Assembly (NCBI RefSeq): GCF_000184685.1
Contig: NC_014830.1
Span: forward strand, 1,302,001 to 1,366,000
Direction: 5' to 3'
From: Intrasporangium calvum DSM 43043
Lineage (GTDB): Bacteria > Actinomycetota > Actinomycetes > Actinomycetales > Dermatophilaceae
DNA: 64,000 nucleotides
The translations under genes were made by a program, and so were the position numbers. Below the pieces are notes generated by a model. That model had not been told where the DNA came from. It did no database searches and saw nothing but the letters and a program-made list of their open reading frames with translations. Shown in pieces: positions 12,428 to 20,949 of the stretch; position 1 is the stretch's first letter, and each line of letters starts with the position of its first letter.

Positions 12428-12720
12428 GCGAGGTCGTCGTGCGTGCGGTCGAGGCCGTCGACGAGCTCGTCGTCGACGGGGAGGGGGTCGTCCTGCTCGG
12501 CGACGCGTCGGGCGGTCGGGTCGTCCGGCTGTCACCGCTCGGTCTCGCTGTGCGCTCGCTGACCCGAGACGGTATGCCGCTGGGCGCGTTGGGTGCCCAC
12601 CTGGCCGCCGAGTTCGGGGTCCCTGAGGACGGCGACCTCGAGGGCGCGGTGCGGGCGGTCGTCGACGACCTCGCGGCGCAGGGTCTCGTCGAGGTGGAGC
12701 CCGAGGGAGGCGGCGCGTGA
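12424..12720 (+). CDS. Second PqqD-like protein
   Basis: A 98-residue acidic protein with the PqqD layout: beta-rich start (VDELVVDGEGVVLLGDASGGRVVRLS), LGLAVRSLTRDG, a helix (LGALGAHLAAEFGV) and a C-terminal helix ending VDDLAAQGLVEVEPEG. It is sandwiched between the HprK-like and nucleotidyltransferase-like genes with 4-bp overlaps on both sides, so it is presumably their substrate-binding partner. A divergent repeat copy encodes part of DGMPLGAL. Its sequence differs clearly from the PqqD-like protein at 10089, so it is not a recent duplicate. Confidence 0.65.
   Translation: MSEVVVRAVEAVDELVVDGEGVVLLGDASGGRVVRLSPLGLAVRSLTRDGMPLGALGAHLAAEFGVPEDGDLEGAVRAVVDDLAAQGLVEVEPEGGGA
12569..12588 (-). 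repeat. Dispersed repeat copy 4 (within second PqqD-like gene)
   Basis: Minus strand CGCGCCCAGCGGCATACC; the last core base differs. Confidence 0.55.
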
Positions 12721-13583
12721 CGACGACGATCCCGACCCCGATCCGGCTCCAGCTCGGGCACGCCGCGGTCCAGGTCGTCGCCGACCGCATCGGCGCGGAC
12801 CTGCTGCACATCAAGGGCGAGTCGCTCGACCCGACGGTCCGTCGCAGTGGGCGGACGGCGTCCGACGTCGACGTCCTCGTTCACCCCGACCACGTCGCGG
12901 CCCTCCTCGTCGCGCTCCGTGCGGCCGGATGGGAGCTGCTCAACGACTTCCCCTCGAGCTCGGCCTTCGAGCACTCGGCCACCCTGCGCCACCCGGCATG
13001 GGGCCACCTCGACGTCCATCGCAGCTTCCCGGGACTCACGGTGCGGGCCGAGGTGGCTTTCGGCGTCCTGTGGTCGGCGGGGCGAACCTGGCTGGCGGCC
13101 GGGCGCGCCTGCCGGGTCCCCGAGCCGACCGCCCAGCGACTGGTCCTGCTCCTGCACGCGGCCCGGTCGCGCGGGTCGCACCGGGGCAGGCAGGACATCA
13201 CCCACACGTGGACCGCGGCGGACGACGACGTGCGGGCCGCGGTGGAGGAACTGGCCCGGCGCCTCGGCGCCGAGGTCGGCCTGGCCGCCGCCACCGGACG
13301 GCTCGACGCGTGGCGAGGGCACCCGGACCACGACCTCTGGCAGGTCGCCTCGGCCGGGGGGACCCGGATCGACGAGTGGCGCGCCCGGGTCAAGGCGGCC
13401 CCCACGACACGGGGCAAGCTGCGCCTCGTCGGCCGGGCGGCACTCGTCAACGTCGAGCACCTGGCCATGCTGAGGGGGCGACCGCCGACCCGTCGCGAGG
13501 TGGTCGCCGAGTTCTTCGCGCGTCCCGCGCGCGGCGTCCGGGAGGAGCTGGCGCGCCGCCGTCCGCGCCGGGCGGGCGACTGA
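12717..13583 (+). CDS. Nucleotidyltransferase-family protein (NTP_transf_5-like)
   Basis: A 288-residue protein resembling the uncharacterised nucleotidyltransferase family often found with HprK-like and PqqD genes. The N-terminal half has LLHIKGESLDPTVRRSG followed by SDVDVLVHPD, where the D-x-D carboxylates of a minimal nucleotidyltransferase site would lie, then WGHLDVHRSFPG and PTAQRLVLLLHAARSRG. GTG start in a GTGA overlap with the preceding gene. Activity and acceptor are unknown; relatives in lasso-peptide loci act in tailoring, and a role on glycan or peptide here is inference. Confidence 0.65.
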   Translation: MTTTIPTPIRLQLGHAAVQVVADRIGADLLHIKGESLDPTVRRSGRTASDVDVLVHPDHVAALLVALRAAGWELLNDFPSSSAFEHSATLRHPAWGHLDVHRSFPGLTVRAEVAFGVLWSAGRTWLAAGRACRVPEPTAQRLVLLLHAARSRGSHRGRQDITHTWTAADDDVRAAVEELARRLGAEVGLAAATGRLDAWRGHPDHDLWQVASAGGTRIDEWRARVKAAPTTRGKLRLVGRAALVNVEHLAMLRGRPPTRREVVAEFFARPARGVREELARRRPRRAGD

Positions 13584-13639
13584 GTGCACCGGCCCCCGGC
13601 CCCTCGGCCCCCGGCTGGTCCCAGCGGGCTCAGCCGGTG

Positions 13640-15058
13640 TCAGCGGGCCCGGGAGAGGCCGCGTCGGTCGGACCGGCGTGACTTCTTCGCCGCCCTGCTG
13701 CCGTGGACCGCGGCGGTCTGGCCGTACCCGTAGGTGCCGTACCGGTAGGCCGCGGACCGTGCGCCGGTCGCGAGGTTGAGCGCGAACCCGGCGACCGGGA
13801 CCTCGACCGTCTCGAGAGAGCGCAGGGCCGCCTCGAGCTCGCGCCGCCTGGTGCGCTCGCTCGCGACGACCATGATGAGGCCGTGGGTGAGCTGGTTGAG
13901 CAGCACCGCGTCGATGACCGGGTTGATCGGCGGGCTGTCGATGAGGATGTAGTCGAACTCCTGCGCCAGCTTCTGGAAGAGCTGCGACATCGCCTCCGAG
14001 CCGATCAGCTCGCTCGGGTTGGGTGGGATCTGGCCGGCCGGCAGGACGTGGAGGCTCGTGTCGCGCCACGCCTGGATGACGTCGGCCGGCTCCGCGCGCC
14101 GGAGCAGCACGGTCGTCAGCCCGGCACTGCCCTCGAGCCCCATCGTCTTGGCCACCGATGGGTTGCGCAGGTCGCCGTCGATGAGCAGCACCTTCGAGCC
14201 GGCGTCGGCCATCGCGATGGCGAGGTTGACCGAGGTCGTCGTCTTGCCCTCGCCGGGGTTCGACGAGGTGATGACGAACGAGTGGCCCTGGGTCGTCACG
14301 TCGACGAAGAGGATGTTCGTGCGCAGCCGCCGGATCGCTTCGGCGTGGTGCGTGTGCGGGTCGTCGGCGAGGGTGAGGACCGGACCGTCGCTGCCCTTGA
14401 CGAAGGGGATCGTCGCGAGGATCGGCCGGTCGGACAGCTTGCGGATGTCCTCGTCCCCTCGCACCTTCGTGTCCGCGACGTGCCGCAGGAGGGCCGCGCC
14501 GATGCCGATGACGAGACCAGCGAGGAGGGCCATCGCGAGGTTCGTCTTGACCTTGGGTGAGATCGGCTCGGCCGGGGCCAGGGCGGGGGTGATCGCCTCC
14601 GCCTCGACGACCTGGTTGTTGTTGGCGAGCAGCGGGGAGAACTTCTTGGCCGCGTCAGCGAGGACGGGTCCCGCGGTGTTCGCGATGTCCGCGGCCCGCT
14701 GCGGGTCGGAGCTGCGAGCCTGCAGGTCGAGGACGTTCGTCAGCTCGGACACCGTGCCGCTGATGTCGATGCCCGTCCCGGGGGCCAGCCCCAGCTCCGC
14801 ACGGAGCGGGTCCTGGACAGCCGGGGAGCCGAGGATGGCGACGTAGGTGTTGAGGTCCTTCTGGGTGATCGCGTAGGTGCCACCGGGGCTCTTGTCGTCG
14901 GCCGGCTTGACGGTGGAGAGGTAGACCCGGGCGGTTGCCTCGTAGACGGGAGTGGTCATCAGGGTCGAGGCGGCGGTGGCGCCGATGACGACGAGGACGC
15001 AGAGGGCGATGAGCCGCCACCGTGTACGGATCACGCCCACGAGGTCACGGATCGTCAC
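13640..15058 (-). CDS. Polysaccharide-biosynthesis tyrosine autokinase (Wzc/CpsCD type)
   Basis: A 472-residue fusion of a Wzz-like chain-length domain and a bacterial tyrosine kinase. Two membrane segments (about residues 17-37 and 172-192) flank the extracytoplasmic Wzz part. The cytoplasmic kinase has Walker A SSNPGEGKTTTS (Lys272), Walker A' VLLIDGDLRNP (about 290-300) and Walker B YILIDSPP (about 370-377). The C-terminus carries four tyrosines within AAYRYGTYGYGQ (438-445), the expected autophosphorylation cluster, then a basic tail. GTG at 15058 follows a GGGGGG ribosome binding site; a 20-residue longer start upstream is possible. Likely controls polymer length together with the phosphatase at 9299. 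Confidence 0.92.
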   Translation of the reverse strand: MTIRDLVGVIRTRWRLIALCVLVVIGATAASTLMTTPVYEATARVYLSTVKPADDKSPGGTYAITQKDLNTYVAILGSPAVQDPLRAELGLAPGTGIDISGTVSELTNVLDLQARSSDPQRAADIANTAGPVLADAAKKFSPLLANNNQVVEAEAITPALAPAEPISPKVKTNLAMALLAGLVIGIGAALLRHVADTKVRGDEDIRKLSDRPILATIPFVKGSDGPVLTLADDPHTHHAEAIRRLRTNILFVDVTTQGHSFVITSSNPGEGKTTTSVNLAIAMADAGSKVLLIDGDLRNPSVAKTMGLEGSAGLTTVLLRRAEPADVIQAWRDTSLHVLPAGQIPPNPSELIGSEAMSQLFQKLAQEFDYILIDSPPINPVIDAVLLNQLTHGLIMVVASERTRRRELEAALRSLETVEVPVAGFALNLATGARSAAYRYGTYGYGQTAAVHGSRAAKKSRRSDRRGLSRAR

Positions 15059-15196
15059 TGGCCCCCCTTGGGCGTTGCTCCGGAGAGAAGTCGGACTGCT
15101 GACCGCCAATCCTCCCATATCATCTGGGGGTCGCTGGCCCGTTCAGCGAAGCCCCGGTCACCACGGGTCGGGACACCAGAGGGTGGGAGTTGTCGA

Positions 15197-17332
15197 TTGC
15201 GGGTCCTGCGGGTGTCGCACAGCGCCGTCGTCGACGCCTGGCGTGAGCGCGAACGCGCCCTGCGCGTCCGCGGCCACGACGTGGTCACCCTGTCCGCCGC
15301 CGAATGGGACGAGGGCGGCAGCACCGTCCGTCTGGCGCCCCGCGTCGGTGAGGCGGTGACGGGGGTGCGCACCATCGGCCGCCACCCGGCCCTGTTCCTC
15401 TACGACCCGCGGCCGATCTGGCGGGCCCTGGGGCAGGCGTGGGACGTCATCGACATCCACGAGGAGCCGTTCGCGCTGAGCACCGCAGAGGTGCTCGCCG
15501 TGAGGGCGGTGCGCCGCTGCCGGGCCCCCTACGTGCTCTACTCGGCGCAGAACCTCGACAAGACGTACCCGGTCCCGTTCCGCTGGCTGGAGCGCTGGGC
15601 GCTGCGTCATGCTGCTGGGGTGAGCGTGTGCAACTCCGAGGCCGGGCGCATCGTCGAGCGCAAGGGCCTCTCCGGGACGGCGACGCTCATCCCGCTCGGC
15701 ATCGACCTGGCGCGCTTCAGCCCGACGAGAGCGACCGAGGGGGAGGCCGACCCGGGCCCGCACGAGCCGCCCGCCGCAGCGCGAGACCTCGACGATCCGG
15801 TGCGGGACGAACTGCTCTTTCGATCGGGTGCGCGACGAACTGAGCAACCGACCGTCGTCCGGGTCGGATACGTGGGCCGGCTCGCGGCACACAAGGGCGT
15901 CTCGGTGCTCGTCGAGGCCGTCGCCGCCGACGAGCGCCTGACGCTCCGGATCGCCGGGCAGGGCCCGGCCGCCGCAGGGCTCCGCTCCCAGGTGCAGGCC
16001 CGGGGAGCGACCGGCCGGGTGGAGCTCACCGGCTCGGTCGACCAGGCGGACCTGCCCGACTTCTACCGGTCCGTGGACGTCCTCGCCGTCCCATCGCTGA
16101 CGACCCGCTCGTGGGTCGAGCAGTTCGGCCGGGTCGCGGTCGAGGCGATGGCCTGTGGCACGCCGGTGGTGGCGAGCGACAGCGGGGCGCTGCCCGATGT
16201 CGTCGGTGACGCCGGGCTCCTCGTGCCGCCGGGCGACGCAGCCGCCCTGCGCGACGCGTTGCTGCGGGTCGGCACTGACCCGGCGCTCGCCCGGCGGCTG
16301 CGATCGGCCGGCCTGGCCCGGGCCACTGACACGAGCTGGACGTCGGTGGCCGCCCTCCAGGAGGGCCTCTACCGCGCCGCGCTCGGCCCGGCGGGCGCGA
16401 CCCACGACCCGGCGGGCGCGACCCCCGACCCGCCGGGTGCGACCCCCGACCCGGCGGGCGCGACGGCCGAGACCCGGCCGGTCGACATCGTCGTCGTGGC
16501 CTACGGCGTGGCCGACCTGCTCCGTTCCACGCTCGAGCCCCTCCACGACGAGTCCGTCCTCGTCGTGGACAACTCGTCCTCACCCGAGGTCCGAGCCGTC
16601 TGTTCCGCGCTCGGCGTGCGTTACGTCGACCCCGGCCACAACGGCGGGTTCGCCGCGGGCGTCAACGTCGGTCTGCGCGAGCGGCGGTCTGCGGACTCCG
16701 ACGTGCTCCTGCTCAACCCTGATGCGCGAATCGAGCCCAGCGGCATACGACTGCTCGCGGAGGCGCTGCGGGCGCGACCCGACCTCGCCAGCGTCAGCCC
16801 GCGGCTGCTTGCCCCCGACGGCGACGAGGAGCGCGTGCTCTGGCCCTTCCCCACGCCGCGCGGCGCGTGGCTCGACGCCGTGGGACTCGGGCGGCACCGA
16901 CGAGGCGAGTTCGCCATCGGCGCGGTGCTGCTCCTGCGCGCCGAAGCGATCAGCGCCATCGGCGGGTTCGACGAGTCCTTCTTCCTCTACGCCGAGGAGA
17001 CCGACTGGGCCTACCGGGCGGCTCGGCGGGGCTGGCACCACGCGGTGGTCCCGACCGTGACGGCCACGCACGTGGGCGCCGGCACGAGCGGGGACGCGAC
17101 ACGACGGGAAGTCCGGTTCCACGCGGGCCAGGAGCGCTACTACCGCAAGCACTTCGGCGCCCCCGGCTGGCAGGCCGCCCGGCTGGCCCAGCTCGCGGGT
17201 TCCGCCGTTCGGTCCCTCCGCTCGGGGCGGGAGGGCCGACTCGCCCGCGAGCGGTTCATCACCTACCTCCGCGGACCGCTGCGGGTCGAGAGCGACGTGA
17301 CCCCGCCGGGCGACGCGGGGGCAACGTCGTGA
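15197..17332 (+). CDS. GT4-GT2 two-domain glycosyltransferase fusion
   Basis: A 711-residue protein joining two complete glycosyltransferases. Residues 1 to about 395 are a GT4 (YVGRLAAHKGVSVLVEAV, then VEQFGRVAVEAMACGTPVVASDSG). Residues about 398-425 are a linker of four 7-residue PAGAT(H/P)D repeats. Residues about 430-711 are a GT2 of rhamnosyltransferase type (VVDNSSSPEV, LLLNPDARIEP, GGFDESFFLYAEETDWAYRA). TTG start at 15197 with GGGAG 7 nt upstream and conserved sequence beginning immediately; the longer open frame overlaps the tyrosine-kinase leader. It is the first gene of a four-gene run joined by 4-bp overlaps. Two successive sugar transfers by one chain are inferred, with rhamnose a likely donor. 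Confidence 0.85.
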   Translation: MRVLRVSHSAVVDAWRERERALRVRGHDVVTLSAAEWDEGGSTVRLAPRVGEAVTGVRTIGRHPALFLYDPRPIWRALGQAWDVIDIHEEPFALSTAEVLAVRAVRRCRAPYVLYSAQNLDKTYPVPFRWLERWALRHAAGVSVCNSEAGRIVERKGLSGTATLIPLGIDLARFSPTRATEGEADPGPHEPPAAARDLDDPVRDELLFRSGARRTEQPTVVRVGYVGRLAAHKGVSVLVEAVAADERLTLRIAGQGPAAAGLRSQVQARGATGRVELTGSVDQADLPDFYRSVDVLAVPSLTTRSWVEQFGRVAVEAMACGTPVVASDSGALPDVVGDAGLLVPPGDAAALRDALLRVGTDPALARRLRSAGLARATDTSWTSVAALQEGLYRAALGPAGATHDPAGATPDPPGATPDPAGATAETRPVDIVVVAYGVADLLRSTLEPLHDESVLVVDNSSSPEVRAVCSALGVRYVDPGHNGGFAAGVNVGLRERRSADSDVLLLNPDARIEPSGIRLLAEALRARPDLASVSPRLLAPDGDEERVLWPFPTPRGAWLDAVGLGRHRRGEFAIGAVLLLRAEAISAIGGFDESFFLYAEETDWAYRAARRGWHHAVVPTVTATHVGAGTSGDATRREVRFHAGQERYYRKHFGAPGWQAARLAQLAGSAVRSLRSGREGRLARERFITYLRGPLRVESDVTPPGDAGATS
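15793..15842 (+). repeat. Near-perfect 22-bp direct duplication, 28-bp period
   Basis: CGATCCGGTGCGGGACGAAC and CGATCGGGTGCGCGACGAAC begin two 22-bp copies at 15793 and 15821 that differ at two bases. The 28-bp period is not a multiple of three, so the copies are read in different frames inside the GT4 domain. Confidence 0.8.
16388..16471 (+). repeat. Four 21-bp tandem repeats encoding the inter-domain linker
   Basis: Four in-frame 21-bp units encode PAGATHD, PAGATPD, PPGATPD and PAGATAE between the GT4 and GT2 domains. Copy number could vary between strains. Confidence 0.9.
16731..16750 (+). repeat. Dispersed repeat copy 5 (within GT4-GT2 fusion gene)
   Basis: TCGAGCCCAGCGGCATACGA, in the GT2 domain right after the LLLNPDARIEP segment. 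Confidence 0.7.
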
Positions 17333-18690
17333 CCACCGGGCGCCTGCGGGAGCTCGCCCTTCGCGTCGCAGTCGTCGTCGGCCTGCTGGCCGTGCTCCTC
17401 TACGTCGGTCGGGGCCTCGCCGGCGACCCCGAGCTGCCCCTGCTGGTCGCCGGCCTCATCCTCTTCCTCGGGCTCGTCGTCGCCGACCCCGCCCTCGTGC
17501 CCCTCGTGGCGCTGCCCTTCCTGCTCGTCACCGCGCGGCTCTCGGTGGCCGGGGTCGACCTCGCCGTCTCCGACGCGATGCTCGCGGTGGCCCTCGCGCC
17601 GTCGCTGCTCGTGCTCCTCGCCGGCGCGTCACGGCCGATGCGACAGGTCATGTGGCTCGGTGCCCTCTACCAGTTCGCCACGGTGTTCACCCTCGTGCGA
17701 AATCCCTACCAGGCCAACCTCGTCGAGTGGTTCCATGCGGGCGTCCTCGTCCTCGGTGCCGTCGCGGTCGGGTGGGCGCTCGGCCGTCGTGGGCACGGTG
17801 GCCGGAGTCTTCGCATCCTGGCGCTGTCCACCCTCGCGCTGGCGCTCATCACGCTCGCCCAGGCTGTGTTCCAGTACGACGCAGGCAACTTCGGCCCGGT
17901 CGAGATGTCCTGGCCCTACCAGGTGCAGAAGAACGCGATCGGGACGATCTTCGCCCTGACCGGAGTCGTCCTCTACGTGCGACCGGCCTGGATGGGATGG
18001 AGCCGGGCCTGGTCCCTCGCCGGCTTCTGGACCGTCGTCGCAGCGCTCCTCACCACACAGTCGCGGCAGGCGATCATCGCCCTCGCCGTCGCGGTGTCCC
18101 TGCTCGTGATGCGCCGCACGACCACCCGTCGCCGGTCCAAGGGGATCCTGCTCGCCCTCATCCCGGCACTCGTCGGAGTCAGCGTCATGGTCCAGGACCA
18201 GATCCAGTCCGGCAACGAGTTCAACTCCTTCTTCCAGAGGCTCACCTGGTTCGAGGACTCGATGGACATCTGGGGAACCGACCCGTGGTTCGGGGTCGGC
18301 CTGCGGTGGTGGTACACCGACCGGTTCCCGCAGGCCTTCCAGCCCCCCAACTCCCTGATGGACACGATGACCAGCGCCGGCATCATCGGGCTCGTCGCCT
18401 TCATCGCCCTGCTGGTCGGGACCTGGCTGGTCGCCCGGCGGCTCGACCCCGCCTACGGCGTGCTGGCTGAGCTGGTCCTGGTGACCCGCATCGTGCAGAG
18501 CCAGTTCGACCTCTTCTGGGTCGCGGTCCAGGTGTCCCTGCCCTTCCTCATCCTCGGTCTGTGCCTCGGAGCAGCAGCGCGCCACGAGGCGGCGCAGGAG
18601 GAGAAGGCGAAGGTCCGCACCCAGGTGGAGCAGGCCCGGCACCCGGCCCTCAGAGCGCGACCTGCGCGGACGGCCGGGGCAGCCGGGTGA
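17329..18690 (+). CDS. O-antigen ligase/polymerase-type membrane protein
   Basis: A 453-residue protein with about ten to twelve membrane segments, of the Wzy/WaaL-like class. The periplasmic loop typical of the family lies at about residues 275-340 (GNEFNSFFQRLTWFEDSMDIW, DPWFGVGLRWW, PPNSLMDTMTSAGIIGL), where polymerases keep conserved Arg and His or Asn residues. It could be the repeat-unit polymerase for the polymer whose flippase lies at 3955-5532, or a ligase. GTG start overlaps the previous stop by 4 bp. The C-terminal 40 residues are basic and cytoplasmic. Confidence 0.8.
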   Translation: MTTGRLRELALRVAVVVGLLAVLLYVGRGLAGDPELPLLVAGLILFLGLVVADPALVPLVALPFLLVTARLSVAGVDLAVSDAMLAVALAPSLLVLLAGASRPMRQVMWLGALYQFATVFTLVRNPYQANLVEWFHAGVLVLGAVAVGWALGRRGHGGRSLRILALSTLALALITLAQAVFQYDAGNFGPVEMSWPYQVQKNAIGTIFALTGVVLYVRPAWMGWSRAWSLAGFWTVVAALLTTQSRQAIIALAVAVSLLVMRRTTTRRRSKGILLALIPALVGVSVMVQDQIQSGNEFNSFFQRLTWFEDSMDIWGTDPWFGVGLRWWYTDRFPQAFQPPNSLMDTMTSAGIIGLVAFIALLVGTWLVARRLDPAYGVLAELVLVTRIVQSQFDLFWVAVQVSLPFLILGLCLGAAARHEAAQEEKAKVRTQVEQARHPALRARPARTAGAAG

Positions 18691-19709
18691 GGATCGTCCA
18701 TGCCGTGTGCACCGATGCCTTTGCGGGTGTGGAGCGCCACATCGCGATGCTCGCCGTCGCCCAGGCCGACAGCGGGCACGAGGTCGTGGTGGTCGGCGGC
18801 CATGCACGGACCATGCGAGAGGTCATGGACCGGCCGGACATCCGCCACGTGGCCGCGAGCACGGTGTGGGAAGTGAGCCGGGCCCTCGGCCGGCTCGGCG
18901 ACGCCAGCGTCTTCAACGTCCACATGACCTCCGCAGAGATCGCCGCCGCACTGGCCCGGCGATCGCGGCGGGTGCCGGTCGTGGCGACCCGGCACTTCGC
19001 CGCCACCCGGGGCCGCTCCTCCCGGGCCGCCGGCCTCGTGGCGCGCCTGGCCGCGCGGCGGATCTCGGCCCAGATCGCCGTGAGCCGCTTCGTCGCCGAC
19101 CGCATCGAGCCGACCTCGACGGTGGTCGTGTCGGGGGTGGCTCCCGCGGGCGAGCCGAGGGCCGCATCCGCCCGAGAGCGCCGGGTGCTCGTGGCCCAGC
19201 GGCTCGAGCCGGAGAAGCAGACGGCCGATGCGGTGCGGATCTTCGCGGCCTCCGGCCTTGCGGCTGAAGGGTGGTCGCTCGACGTCGCGGGGGAGGGGCG
19301 CCAGCGTCGCCGGCTCGAGTCCCTGGCGTCGCAGCTCGGCGTGGGTCAGGCCGTCCGCTTCCTCGGGCACCGGAGCGACACGGCCGAGCTGATGGACCGG
19401 GCCGCGGTCCTGCTGGCCCCGCGACCCGACGAGGCGCTCGGCCTCACCGTCCTCGAAGCGATGAGCCACGGGCTGCCGGTGGTCGCAGCGGCCGGTGGCG
19501 GACACCTCGAGACGATCTGCACCACTGCGCCCGAGACCTGCTACTCGATCGGCGACCTCACCGCGGCCGCCAGCCTCCTTGCCGAGCTGGCCCACGATCC
19601 CGCGCGGCGCAACGCCCTCGGCCAGCGGCTCCGGACCGCTCAGCTGCGCCACTTCTCCGTGGCCGCCCAGGCCGCCGCCACCGAGGCCGTCTACCGGAGC
19701 GTGCTGTGA
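18687..19709 (+). CDS. Family 4 glycosyltransferase
   Basis: A 340-residue GT-B enzyme. It starts RIVHAVCTDAFAGVERHIAMLA and has VAQRLEPEKQTADAV at the domain junction, then LLAPRPDEALGLTVLEAMSHGLPVVAAAGGGHLE, the E-x7-E donor motif. Third in the 15197-20890 run; GTG start overlaps the preceding stop (GTGA) and its own stop overlaps the next gene in the same way. Expected to act on the cytoplasmic face during repeat-unit assembly; sugar specificity unknown. Confidence 0.88.
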   Translation: MRIVHAVCTDAFAGVERHIAMLAVAQADSGHEVVVVGGHARTMREVMDRPDIRHVAASTVWEVSRALGRLGDASVFNVHMTSAEIAAALARRSRRVPVVATRHFAATRGRSSRAAGLVARLAARRISAQIAVSRFVADRIEPTSTVVVSGVAPAGEPRAASARERRVLVAQRLEPEKQTADAVRIFAASGLAAEGWSLDVAGEGRQRRRLESLASQLGVGQAVRFLGHRSDTAELMDRAAVLLAPRPDEALGLTVLEAMSHGLPVVAAAGGGHLETICTTAPETCYSIGDLTAAASLLAELAHDPARRNALGQRLRTAQLRHFSVAAQAAATEAVYRSVL

Positions 19710-20890
19710 ACGGCGAGGCGGGCGGCGCGCAGGGAACAGATCTGGTCGTCCTGTCGCTGGAGCGGTGGGACGACGTGTGGCGGAGGAACCAGCACCTCGT
19801 CGCAGGCCTCCTCCAGCGCGATCCCGGGCTCCGCGTCCTGTTCGTGGAGCCGGCCGTCGACCCCCTGCACGACCTGCTGCGCCGGCGGCGACCCCGGCTG
19901 CCGCGCGGCCTCAGGGACGGGCCCGCCCTGCCCGGGGTCGAGCCCGGACGACTGCGGCTCTTCGAGCCGGCGAAGTGGCTCCCGAGACGCCTCGACCACC
20001 GCGTCGACCAACAGCTGGCCGCGGTCACGGTGCGAGCCGCGCGCCGAGCCGGGTTCCGCTCCCCGCTGCTGTGGGTCAACGACCCTGACGGCGCCGCGGT
20101 CCTGCAGGCCACCGGCTGGCCGGCCCTCTACGACGTGACGGACGACTGGCTCCTCGCCGACCGGTCCCCGGCCGAGACGGCCAGGCGCGCGCAGGCCGAG
20201 GCCGTGCTCCTCGAACGGGTCCGCGAAGTGGTCGTCTGCTCGCCGGCGCTCGCGCGCAGCAAGGGCAGTGGGCGCCCGGTCACGCTCGTCCCCAACGCCG
20301 TTGACCTCGCCGCCTACCGGACCCAGCAGGTCCGTCCGGGGGACCTGCCGGCTGGGCCCGTCGCGCTCTACGTCGGCACGGCACACCGGGACCGGCTGGA
20401 CGTCGAGCTCTGCGCCGCGACAGCGCAGGCCCTCTCCGGGGTGGGTCACCTGGTGCTGGTCGGCCCGGTGGCCCTCGCCCCGGAGGACGTGCACCGACTC
20501 GAGGCCGCCGGCGCCCTCCTTCTCGGGGCCAGGCCTGCGGTCGCCGTTCCCGGCTACCTCCAGCACGCCGACGTGCTCCTCGTGCCCCATGTGGTCACGC
20601 CCTTCACCGACAGCCTCGACCCGATCAAGCTCTACGAGTACCGTGCGGTCGGCCGGCCGGTGGTCAGCACCGCTGTCGCCGGCTTCCGCGACGCGGTGGA
20701 CGCGCGGACCACCGTGGTCGACCGGACCGTCTTCGCCTCCGCGGTCGTGGACCGGATTCGGTCATCCCCGGCTGTGGTCCCCGGACCGGGCGAGACACCG
20801 GTGCCGACATGGACCGACCGGGTCGGTCAGTTCGCCCAGGTCCTGGCCCGGGTGGCCGGCGGCCCGGGGGACGGCCGGCCCTCTGGCTGA
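19706..20890 (+). CDS. GT-B glycosyltransferase (TuaH-like)
   Basis: A 394-residue GT-B-type protein. The start VVLSLERWDDVWRRNQHLVAGLL and FVEPAVDPLHDL resemble TuaH-like glycosyltransferases of teichuronic acid loci. The middle has LLWVNDPDGAAVL and YDVTDDWL; the donor half has VTLVPNAVDLAAY, ALYVGTAHRDRLD and KLYEYRAVGRPVVST. GTG start overlaps the upstream stop, making this the last gene of the four-gene run from 15197. It is convergent with the pyruvyltransferase-family gene, 59 bp away. Confidence 0.82.
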   Translation: MNGEAGGAQGTDLVVLSLERWDDVWRRNQHLVAGLLQRDPGLRVLFVEPAVDPLHDLLRRRRPRLPRGLRDGPALPGVEPGRLRLFEPAKWLPRRLDHRVDQQLAAVTVRAARRAGFRSPLLWVNDPDGAAVLQATGWPALYDVTDDWLLADRSPAETARRAQAEAVLLERVREVVVCSPALARSKGSGRPVTLVPNAVDLAAYRTQQVRPGDLPAGPVALYVGTAHRDRLDVELCAATAQALSGVGHLVLVGPVALAPEDVHRLEAAGALLLGARPAVAVPGYLQHADVLLVPHVVTPFTDSLDPIKLYEYRAVGRPVVSTAVAGFRDAVDARTTVVDRTVFASAVVDRIRSSPAVVPGPGETPVPTWTDRVGQFAQVLARVAGGPGDGRPSG

Positions 20891-20949
20891 CCGCCCGGCG
20901 TAGCACCCCCCGGGAGCCGCGCCGGAGGCCGGCGAGGGCCACCCGACCT

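Noticed and set aside
12569-12588. Treating the dispersed repeat as a REP/RAYT or insertion-sequence end
   Set aside because: No transposase gene is present, copies are not clearly palindromic over their length, and no target-site duplications are visible.
16388-16471. CRISPR-like tandem repeats
   Set aside because: The units are contiguous, in frame and without spacers; they encode a protein linker.
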